Positions 33,912-40,692 of a DNA stretch of 64,000 bases are shown piece by piece. Origin of the DNA: Nonomuraea jabiensis (GTDB taxonomy: Bacteria; Actinomycetota; Actinomycetes; Streptosporangiales; Streptosporangiaceae); NCBI RefSeq assembly GCF_014204795.1, contig NZ_JACHMB010000001.1, positions 4,712,001-4,776,000 of the forward strand, in the 5' to 3' direction. Under the pieces are notes generated by a model. The model was not told where the DNA came from. It worked only from the letters and a program-made list of their open reading frames with translations, and did no database searches. The stretch's first letter is position 1. Every line of letters begins with the position of its first letter. The translations under genes and the position numbers were made by a program.

Positions 33912-34463
33912 GTGACAGCCGGACTGGTAATGGATCTCGCGTCGATCATCGCCCTGGCCTACGGCCTCTACTACCGGCGACATCACCGGCGCGACCTGCT
34001 CTTCGCCTATGTGGCACTCAACGTGGGCATCTTCGCGGTGGTCTCGCTCCTGCTCGTCCAGCGCGTCGACGTCGCCGTCGGCTTCGGCCTGTTCGGCGTG
34101 CTGTCGATCATCCGCCTCCGGTCCAGCGAGATCACCCAGCAGGAGATCGCCTACTACTTCATCGCCATCGTGCTGGGCCTGGTCAACGGCATCGCGGGGC
34201 CGCTGACCGCCCTCCTGCTGGACGGCGTCCTGCTGGCGGTGATGTACGCCGCCGACCACCCGGCCCTGCTCGGCCGCACCCGCCACCAGGTCATCACCCT
34301 GGACGTCGTCCACTCCGACCCGGATCTGCTCCGGGTCGACCTGGAGAGCCGCCTGCGGGCACACGTCCTCCACTGCGTGGTCACCCAGATCGACTACGTC
34401 CGCGACACCACGGTGGTCGACGTCCGCTACGTGGCCCCTCCCCAACGGGCCGGCGTCCGCTGA
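33912..34463 (+). CDS. DUF4956 membrane protein
   Basis: 183 residues with about four membrane helices in the first 115 and a cytoplasmic C-terminal domain (VITLDVVHSDPDLLRVDLES). FGLFGVLSIIRLRSSEITQQEIAYYF is the DUF4956 signature. A GTG start with GGAGGGAG upstream. DUF4956 genes characteristically sit beside VTC-domain genes, as here, and are implicated in polyphosphate metabolism; the biochemical role is not established. Confidence 0.9.
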   Translation: MTAGLVMDLASIIALAYGLYYRRHHRRDLLFAYVALNVGIFAVVSLLLVQRVDVAVGFGLFGVLSIIRLRSSEITQQEIAYYFIAIVLGLVNGIAGPLTALLLDGVLLAVMYAADHPALLGRTRHQVITLDVVHSDPDLLRVDLESRLRAHVLHCVVTQIDYVRDTTVVDVRYVAPPQRAGVR

Positions 34464-34507
34464 GCCCCGTGAGCCGGAGTCATGCAGAAGGTGGTGGAGG
34501 TGCGGTG

Positions 34508-35422
34508 ATGGGTGAGCTGGACGCGGACGTGCTGCTGGCCGGGGTCGCGGCCGGGGTGGCGCCGATCGGGCTCGAGGACGTGCCGGAGCTGATGAGCCGG
34601 GTCGATCGCAAATACATCGTGACGGCCGCCACCATGGCGGCACTCGCGGCCGAGCTGGGGGACCGGCTGGCCGTGCTGCGCATCGGGGCAAGACGCCAGT
34701 TCCGCTACACGTCGACCTACTTCGACACGCCTGACCTGCTCACCTTCCACCAGCACCGGCAGGACCGGCGGCGCAGGTTCAAGCTTCGCACCCGCACCTA
34801 CCTGGACGGGGGCGGCCGGTGGCTGGAGCTCAAGCTCAACGGCGCCCGGGGCAGCACCGACAAGCACCGCATCCCGTACGACGACGCGCCGAGCCGGACG
34901 CTCACCCGGGAGGCGTTCGACTTCGTGCGCGACACCCTTCTCACCGAGCTGCACCTCGTCGCCCCGGAGACGCTGGGGCCGGTGCTGTCCACCGACTACA
35001 GGCGGGTGACCTTCATCGACCCCTCGGGCGCGGCCAGGCTCACCTGCGACACGGGCCTGCTCTGCCACGACGGGCGCTCCAGCGCATCGGCGCGCCGCGA
35101 CCTGGTGCTGCTGGAGTCGAAGTCCGACGGGGGGAAGGCGCTGGTGGACAAGGTCCTGCGTGGGCTGGGGGTGCGGCCGGTCACCGTGAGCAAGTACTGC
35201 CTGGCGGTCGCGGCGCTCCGGCACCTGCCCGCCAACCGCTGGCATCCGGTGCTGCGGCGCTATCTCCTCCACCGTCCCGAATCGGGCGCCCAACGCCTGG
35301 TGTCGAGGGGCTCGGCAGGGTGCTGGGGCCAGGCGGGCGCGCGGGGAGGCCGGTGGACGACGCCTCGGGGGGCGCATGCCGGGGGGAGGAACGGCGGCCT
35401 TGGTATCGGCATTCTGGGATGA
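34508..35422 (+). CDS. VTC-domain (polyphosphate polymerase-like) protein
   Basis: 304 residues: VTC tunnel-domain features are LMSRVDRKYIVT, FRYTSTYFDTPDLLTFHQHR, RRRFKLRTRTYLDG, WLELKLNG, STDYRRVTF, LVLLESKS and VSKYCLAV, a set of paired basic and acidic residues on beta strands like the yeast Vtc4 catalytic tunnel. GGAGG precedes the ATG. The last 30 residues or so (after RRYLLHRPE) are Gly-rich and unlike the family, perhaps extension into repeat-bearing DNA. It probably makes or binds polyphosphate together with the DUF4956 protein. Confidence 0.9.
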   Translation: MGELDADVLLAGVAAGVAPIGLEDVPELMSRVDRKYIVTAATMAALAAELGDRLAVLRIGARRQFRYTSTYFDTPDLLTFHQHRQDRRRRFKLRTRTYLDGGGRWLELKLNGARGSTDKHRIPYDDAPSRTLTREAFDFVRDTLLTELHLVAPETLGPVLSTDYRRVTFIDPSGAARLTCDTGLLCHDGRSSASARRDLVLLESKSDGGKALVDKVLRGLGVRPVTVSKYCLAVAALRHLPANRWHPVLRRYLLHRPESGAQRLVSRGSAGCWGQAGARGGRWTTPRGAHAGGRNGGLGIGILG

Positions 35423-35459
35423 TTCGGCGTCCGGGCGGCGCCATCGGTGAATTGACGCC

Positions 35460-35604
35460 CTCGGTGGTGGGGCGTCGGGTGCGGCGTCCTCGGTGGTGCG
35501 GGGTCGGGGTGCGGCGTGCTCGGCGGTGCCGCGTCGGGGGTAGCGCCCTCGGTGGTGCGGTGTTCGGGGTGGCGTCCTTGGTGGTGCGGTGTTCGGGTTC
35601 GCTT
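35460..35604. repeat. 29-30-bp intergenic tandem repeat
   Basis: Five degenerate units starting CTCGGTGGTG (or CTTGG/CTCGGCGG) at 35460, 35489, 35519, 35548 and 35577. They fill half of the 302-bp space between the VTC gene and the convergent TIGR03086-like gene. I see no gene in the rest of that space. Confidence 0.85.
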
Positions 35605-35724
35605 TGGTGGAGGGGGGAGGCGCTGGTCGGGAGCCGGTTTGCTGTTCGGGTCGCGCTGGCGGGAGCACGGGTGATCGTTGTGGCTCCCGCCGTTGTGACA
35701 GCGGCTCATCGAGAGTGGCGCGCG

Positions 35725-36267
35725 TTACGGGGTCCAGGCCGGGTCTCGGCCGATGATGCCGAGGAGCCGGTCGAACTGCGGGGCGCTGTCCGGCACTTCT
35801 ACCGGTGGGCCGAAGGCGCCGCGCTGCCGGCCCATCTCCACCATCTGGTCGGTGAAGTGGAGCGCCCGCGAGACCGCCTCAGCGTCCGGCTCGTAGTCCT
35901 GGCCGGTGGCTCTGGCCAGGTCCCAGCCGTGTACGACCATGTCGACGAGGTACATGTGGGCCAGCGTCGTCATCGGGAGGCCCATGGCGGGGCTGGTGCC
36001 CTCCCACGCCTCGGGGCGCGCCCAGACGGCCAGCGTGCGCTTCGCCCGCTCGGGGAAGTCGCCCGCGTACGGTCCCTGCTCGATCCGCTCCCCCTGGCGG
36101 CCCAGCGACTCGAACAGGTCCGCCACCCACTCGAGGTGGTTGATCAGGTCCTTGACGTCGAACTTTTCGCAGGGCGTCGAGCACCCGAGCTGCTCCGGCC
36201 GCACCGCGCGGACCAGTCCCGCGGTCCGTTCGGTGGCATGCGTCATCAGCGGCATCATGTCGTCCAT
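35725..36267 (-). CDS. TIGR03086-type (DinB/mycothiol-dependent maleylpyruvate isomerase-like) metal-binding protein
   Basis: 180 residues of the DinB-like four-helix family: STPCEKFDVKDLINHLEWVADLF supplies one metal-binding His region, MTTLAHMYLVDMVVHGWDLARATG the second. Members are putative mycothiol-dependent enzymes of detoxification; the reaction here is unknown. The ATG at 36267 overlaps the region of the divergent AraC start (shared CATG at 36265-36268). Confidence 0.85.
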   Translation of the reverse strand: MDDMMPLMTHATERTAGLVRAVRPEQLGCSTPCEKFDVKDLINHLEWVADLFESLGRQGERIEQGPYAGDFPERAKRTLAVWARPEAWEGTSPAMGLPMTTLAHMYLVDMVVHGWDLARATGQDYEPDAEAVSRALHFTDQMVEMGRQRGAFGPPVEVPDSAPQFDRLLGIIGRDPAWTP

Positions 36268-36277
36268 GGCAGCAATG

Positions 36278-37087
36278 ATGCCTCGCCCGCCCCAGGCAAG
36301 GCTTGTAGAAACGCGACAGCGCGGCTGGGTCAACCCGTACGCGGGCCTCGACGCCTTCGATTTCTTCAGACAGGCGCCATCTGCGGAAATCGCGGCGTTC
36401 GTGGAGCATTTCTGGGTTGTCACGTGGACCGGCCTCGCCGAGCCGTACGAGCAGCGCATCGTCTCGCACCCCACCGTGAACATGACGATCACCGAGGACT
36501 TCCACCGGTTCGCCGGGGTGATCAGGGGCGGGTTCTCGTACACGATGCGGGGCAGCGGCCGCGTGCTCGGCACGCGCTTCCGCCCGGGCGGCTTCCGGCC
36601 GTTCCTCGGCGGTCCGGTGTCGCAGTTGACCGACCGTTTCGTGGAGATCGGCGAGATGTACGGCGCGGCGGGCGCCTCCCTGGTCGAGCAGGTGCTGGCC
36701 GAGCCCGATGCCCGGGCCGCCATCGGGCTCGTCGAGAGGTTCCTGGCGAGTCTGGGGCCGGAGCGGGATCCGCTGGCCGAAGAGGTCGCGGCGCTGGTGG
36801 CGATGGCCGAGAACGAGGTCTCCGTGACCAGGGTCGATGAGCTGGCCGCCAGATCGGGCAGGTCGGTGCGCTCGCTGCAGCGGCTGTTCCGGGACTATGT
36901 CGGCATCGGCCCCAAGTGGGTGATCCGCCGCTTCCGGCTGCACGAGGCGGCGGAGCGGGTCTACGAGGGGCTCGACCTCGCGACGCTGGCCGTCGAACTC
37001 GGCTATACGGACCAGGCGCACTTGACCCGCGACTTCACCGCCGCGGTCGGAATGCCACCCGCGGCCTACGCCCGCCTCAGAGGATAG
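36278..37087 (+). CDS. AraC-family regulator with DUF6597-like N-terminus
   Basis: About 269 residues. The N-terminal sensing region (EHFWVVTWTGLAEPYEQRIV, TRFRPGGFRPFLGG) resembles the DUF6597 domain of GlxA/FtrA-unrelated AraC proteins; the C-terminal HTH pair is VDELAARSGRSVRSLQRLFR and LATLAVELGYTDQAHLTRDF. Possible ATG starts are 36266, 36275 and 36278, none with a ribosome-binding site, so the start is uncertain. Divergent and almost overlapping with the TIGR03086-like gene, which it likely regulates. Confidence 0.88.
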   Translation: MPRPPQARLVETRQRGWVNPYAGLDAFDFFRQAPSAEIAAFVEHFWVVTWTGLAEPYEQRIVSHPTVNMTITEDFHRFAGVIRGGFSYTMRGSGRVLGTRFRPGGFRPFLGGPVSQLTDRFVEIGEMYGAAGASLVEQVLAEPDARAAIGLVERFLASLGPERDPLAEEVAALVAMAENEVSVTRVDELAARSGRSVRSLQRLFRDYVGIGPKWVIRRFRLHEAAERVYEGLDLATLAVELGYTDQAHLTRDFTAAVGMPPAAYARLRG

Positions 37088-37093
37088 AAGCCA

Positions 37094-37654
37094 TTAGTCG
37101 ATGAGATGATTTGCCGGGGTTCGAGTGGATTTCTGGTAATTGCGGGTTTCTGTGCGTTCGAGCGTTTCGGATAGCAGCCGCCGTACCGTTTCCTCGAGCG
37201 AGCTGTGCTGATCGATGATGGTTTCGTAGCCGCCGGGCAGCAGGTCCCGCTCGATGTACCACTCGCGCATCATGTCCGGGCCGAACTCGGCGCTCTGCGG
37301 GCGGGTGGCGTGGCGGCGGAGCGTTTCCTCGAAGGGGACGTCGAGGTAGAAGAAGCGGCTGCGGCCGGGGAAGTCCTCGCGCAGCGCCTGGAGCATGGGG
37401 GCGTACCTGCAGGCCGTGAGGATGCCCTCCAGGATGACGTGGTGGCCGTGGTCGAGCGCGTAGCGGGTGACGGTGTCGATGAGGCCGATGTTGACGCCGT
37501 CCGGCACGTCGAGTTCGCGCAGGATGTCGCGGCGCAGCACGTCCTGGCCCACCACCGCGAGGCCGCGCTTGCCGTACGCCTTGCGGAGGGCTCGGGCGAC
37601 GCTCGTCTTTCCCGAGCCGGAGTTGCCGCGCAGGACGATCAGTTGGGTGAGCAT
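37094..37654 (-). CDS. P-loop kinase-like ATPase
   Basis: 186 residues with Walker A GNSGSGKTS (residues 10-18), a lid-like arginine-rich region (DVPFEETLRRHATRPQS) and VILEGILT for strand 3. It resembles small nucleotide/antibiotic-type kinases (AAA_33, zeta-toxin-like fold). No antitoxin gene accompanies it. Substrate unknown. It is convergent with the AraC gene, 6 bp apart. Confidence 0.82.
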   Translation of the reverse strand: MLTQLIVLRGNSGSGKTSVARALRKAYGKRGLAVVGQDVLRRDILRELDVPDGVNIGLIDTVTRYALDHGHHVILEGILTACRYAPMLQALREDFPGRSRFFYLDVPFEETLRRHATRPQSAEFGPDMMREWYIERDLLPGGYETIIDQHSSLEETVRRLLSETLERTETRNYQKSTRTPANHLID

Positions 37655-37716
37655 CGCGGCCAGCGTAGCCGCTGCTCGCGGGTTCGTGCCGCGAATCTGC
37701 TGGGTACGGTCGTCAT

Positions 37717-38307
37717 ATGCTTGAGCGCATTCACGAGATATCGGGAGTCTTGCTAAGTGCGGACGGATATCTTGACGATTTCTGGCCGAATTTCCGGAAC
37801 ATTGATGACGTGTTCTGGAAACTCCAGCGCATTCAGCGTTTCGAGGCCGGGGAGCCGAGCTGGCTGGCGATGATGGACGGCGACTGGGAACGCTCGCTCA
37901 AGCTGGTCGACGACACGGGTGACGAGGGCCGGAGCAGGGCCTACCCCTGCCGGCGGATCCGGATCGTCGAGCAACCCGTCACGCCGTACCTGCAATGGGA
38001 GATGCACGTGCTGGCGCTGCGGGTGGAGGTGGCCGAGCAGGTGCGGGTGCTCGACGCGGGGGAGGTGTCCGACCTCGAGATCGACCGCCGCCTGCCGGAG
38101 CTCGTCGTGCTGGGCTCGTCCGTCATGTACGAGGTGACGTACGACGCCTGCGGGACCCACAGCGGCGCGCGGCGGATCGACGACCCTGATGTGATCGCGG
38201 CGTGCCGGGGCGAGCTCGACAAGCTGTTCGCGGCCGGGGAGGACTTCCGGGCCTATTACGAGCGGGAGATCGTGCCGATGCCGGCTCCCCGGGTGACGAC
38301 CGTCTGA
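37717..38307 (+). CDS. DUF6879-family protein
   Basis: 196 residues. Characteristic FWKLQRIQRFEAGEPSWLAM, the motif RRIRIVEQPVTPYLQWEMHV and DPDVIAACRGELDKLFAAGE place it in the DUF6879 group common in Streptomyces and relatives, usually near XRE regulators. Function unknown. It ends in a short hairpin shared with the convergent acyl-CoA dehydrogenase. Confidence 0.8.
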   Translation: MLERIHEISGVLLSADGYLDDFWPNFRNIDDVFWKLQRIQRFEAGEPSWLAMMDGDWERSLKLVDDTGDEGRSRAYPCRRIRIVEQPVTPYLQWEMHVLALRVEVAEQVRVLDAGEVSDLEIDRRLPELVVLGSSVMYEVTYDACGTHSGARRIDDPDVIAACRGELDKLFAAGEDFRAYYEREIVPMPAPRVTTV

Positions 38308-38314
38308 AGCCGTA

Positions 38315-38330
38315 ACACCGGCGGCGGTGT
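38315..38330. terminator. Short bidirectional hairpin between convergent genes
   Basis: ACACCG (38315-38320) pairs with CGGTGT (38325-38330) around GCGG. It sits 8 nt after the DUF6879 stop and touches the acyl-CoA dehydrogenase stop. A weak terminator at best. Confidence 0.4.
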
Positions 38331-39553
38331 CACAGGGGGAGGCCGCCGGTGGCGGAGCTGGTGGAGCCGGTGGCCCGGTAGGCGGCGATGGTGCGTTCGG
38401 CGATGCGCATCTGGTGGATCTCGTCGGCGCCGTCGGCGAAGCGGGCCCAGCGGGCGTGCTGGAACATGCCGGCCAGCGGCGTGTCCGTCGAGTAGCCGAG
38501 CGCCCCGTGCACCTGGATCGCCCGGTCCACGATTCGGTTGAGGCTGCCCGCCACGAAGTGCTTGGCCATGGAGACCTCCGTACGGAAGTCCTCACCCTTG
38601 TCGATCTTGGATGCGGCGTGCAGGACCATCAGCTTGCACTGGTACAGCTCCATGACCGAGTCGGCGATCATCCACTGGATGCCCTGCTTCTCGGCCAGCA
38701 GCGAGCCGTGGCTGTAACGGTTGAGCGCGCGGTCGACCATCATGTCCAGGGCCGTCTCCGCCTGCGAGATCCAGCGCATGCAGTGGGCGAGCCGGGCCGG
38801 GCCCAGGCGGTACTGGCCGAGGCGGTGGCCGTTGCCGCGACCTCCCAGGATCTGGCTGTCGGGCACGCGGAGATCGGTGATGACGATCTCGCTGTGACCC
38901 GTGGAGCCGTGCATCGTCTCGACCTCGCGTACGTCGTTCCAGCCCGGGTCGGGAAGGTCGACGAGGAAGGCGGTGTTGGCGCCGCGCGAGCCCTCCGGCA
39001 CGTCCGGCTCCGTCCGCGCGATGAGGATCGCGAAGTTGGCCCGGCGCGCGTTGGAGATGAACCATTTGTGGCCGTTGATCAGCCACTCGTCCCCGTCCCG
39101 GACGGCCGTGGTGCGGATCAGGGTCGGGTCGGAGCCCGCCACCTCCGGCTCCGTCATGGCGAAGCAGGACATCTGCGTGCCCGCCAGCAGCGGCCGCAGG
39201 TACTTCTCCTTCTGCTCGTCCGTCGCCCAGTGCAGGAGGGTGTGCATGTTGCCCTCGTCCGGGGCCATGCAGTTGAGCACCCACGGCCCGACGCGGGTCT
39301 TGGCCGCCTCCGACTGCACCATGGCCAGCTCGACGTGGCCCAGCCCCATGCCGCCCCACTCCTTCGGCATGTGGGGCAGCCACAGCCCCTCGGCCTTGGC
39401 CTGGGAGCGGAGCCGGAAGATCGTACGGAGGTAGGCGTCCCGGTCGGACTCCTTCACCTCCTCCACGGCGGGAATGACGGTCCCCTGGATGAAGGCGCGG
39501 ACCCGCTTGCGGATCTCCTCGTGCTCGGGAGCGAGGGTGAAGTCGATGGCCAT
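38330..39553 (-). CDS. Acyl-CoA dehydrogenase
   Basis: About 407 residues of the FAD-dependent acyl-CoA dehydrogenase family: CFAMTEPEVAGSDPTLIRTT (FAD/substrate loop), DEWLINGHKWFISNARRA, GNGHRLGQYRLGPARLAHCM and the C-terminal IQVHGALGYSTDTPLAGMFQ. It resembles the FadE-like subgroup linked with isovaleryl or long-chain substrates. I prefer the ATG at 39553; a GTG at 39562 is possible. The acyltransferase gene ends 13 bp upstream, so the two may be co-transcribed. Confidence 0.93.
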   Translation of the reverse strand: MAIDFTLAPEHEEIRKRVRAFIQGTVIPAVEEVKESDRDAYLRTIFRLRSQAKAEGLWLPHMPKEWGGMGLGHVELAMVQSEAAKTRVGPWVLNCMAPDEGNMHTLLHWATDEQKEKYLRPLLAGTQMSCFAMTEPEVAGSDPTLIRTTAVRDGDEWLINGHKWFISNARRANFAILIARTEPDVPEGSRGANTAFLVDLPDPGWNDVREVETMHGSTGHSEIVITDLRVPDSQILGGRGNGHRLGQYRLGPARLAHCMRWISQAETALDMMVDRALNRYSHGSLLAEKQGIQWMIADSVMELYQCKLMVLHAASKIDKGEDFRTEVSMAKHFVAGSLNRIVDRAIQVHGALGYSTDTPLAGMFQHARWARFADGADEIHQMRIAERTIAAYRATGSTSSATGGLPL

Positions 39554-39566
39554 ACCCGCCACCGTG

Positions 39567-40565
39567 TCACGGCCGGCGGAGCGGCGTGAAGGCCCAGGAC
39601 ATGCGCGGCTCCACGGCCCAGTGGAAGAGCCTGCGCACCGGCGGCGTGCAGAGCAGGGTGGCGGCGGCCACGCCGAGCAGGATCGACAGCGGCACGCCCA
39701 GCTCGAACCGCTCGGCGACCTTGACCACGAATCCGTGGAGCAGGTACGCGTACATGGTGGCCGAGCCCAGTCCGCTGAACCACGTGTGCCGCGCCGGGGT
39801 CACCGCGAGAAACGCCGCCACCAGCACCGCCCCGGCCAGCAGCAGCCCCAGCCGCACGGCCGTGCCGGTGAGGTCGTCCACGTGCAGCGCCGAGTTGGGC
39901 AGCCGCCATCGGATCCACTCCGTCGGCACCTGCTCGTGCACGAGCAGCGCCGCCGCCAGCCCCAGCCCCAGCGTCAGGAAGCCGGCCAGCCGCATGTACG
40001 GCCTGCGCAGCCACGCGAAGTGCTCCGGCTTGAGCATCAGCCCGAGCACGTAGAACGGCAGCAGCGCGAACGTCCGGTTCATGGCCAGCTCGCCGGGCAG
40101 CGCGCTCATCCCGGTCAGCAACGACAGCACGACCGCGATCGCCAGCGGCCACCTGAGCTGCTGCCACACCGGCGTCGACAGCCGCCACAGGAACAACGAC
40201 AGCAGGAACCAGGTCAGGTAGTACGGATCCAGCAGGCTCAGCTCGAACTTCCCGTACAGGATCAGACGCGGCAACGAGTACGCCACCTCGAAGATCAGGT
40301 ACGGCACCGCCAGCGTGGAGATGAGCTTGCGCGCCTTCCCCGCCGAGAACGTGAACCGGCGCGACAGATAGCCGCTCAACACGATGAACAGCGGCATGTG
40401 GAAGACGTAGACGTAGAAGTAGAGCGCGTGGGCGATGGGGTGGTCCCGCTGGTCCTCGATGAGGTGACCGCACACCACGAGCAGGATCGCCAGGTATTTG
40501 GCGTTGTCGAAGAACGGGTCCCTGGCGGTCACGGACCGGCTGTCAACGGTGGCGGGAACAGTCAC
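39567..40565 (-). CDS. Acyltransferase 3-family membrane protein
   Basis: 332 residues, about ten membrane helices: N-terminal FFDNAKYLAILLVVCGHLIE with the catalytic His of the family and FHMPLFIVLSGYLSRR. Acyltransferase 3 proteins O-acylate cell-surface or secreted carbohydrates. The GTG start and its GGAGGAGGG site lie within the inverted repeat described at 40559-40593. Substrate unknown. Confidence 0.92.
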   Translation of the reverse strand: MTVPATVDSRSVTARDPFFDNAKYLAILLVVCGHLIEDQRDHPIAHALYFYVYVFHMPLFIVLSGYLSRRFTFSAGKARKLISTLAVPYLIFEVAYSLPRLILYGKFELSLLDPYYLTWFLLSLFLWRLSTPVWQQLRWPLAIAVVLSLLTGMSALPGELAMNRTFALLPFYVLGLMLKPEHFAWLRRPYMRLAGFLTLGLGLAAALLVHEQVPTEWIRWRLPNSALHVDDLTGTAVRLGLLLAGAVLVAAFLAVTPARHTWFSGLGSATMYAYLLHGFVVKVAERFELGVPLSILLGVAAATLLCTPPVRRLFHWAVEPRMSWAFTPLRRP

Positions 40566-40593
40566 AGGCCCTCCTCCGTCGGACCTGTGACTG
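40559..40593 (-). promoter_or_regulatory. Hairpin enclosing the acyltransferase ribosome-binding site
   Basis: Perfect 10-bp arms CAGTCACAGG/CCTGTGACTG (40559-40568 and 40584-40593) with a 15-nt loop. On the minus-strand mRNA the loop carries GGAGGAGGG and the downstream arm carries the GTG start codon (40565-40563). The stem would bury the start codon, so translation may depend on unfolding. Alternatively the palindrome is a DNA operator. Confidence 0.65.
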
Positions 40594-40692
40594 CAGCAGT
40601 GCTGTGTTCATGGGTTCGTTCGCTGCGCTCACTCACAGACCCCGCACCCTAGCCACCGAACGCGTAACCGCCAGGAAACGCCGAGTGAGGGC

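Noticed and set aside
37094..37654. A toxin-antitoxin system based on the zeta-like P-loop fold
   Set aside because: No antitoxin-like partner gene is adjacent; the neighbours are convergent or divergent and unrelated, so a metabolic kinase is simpler.
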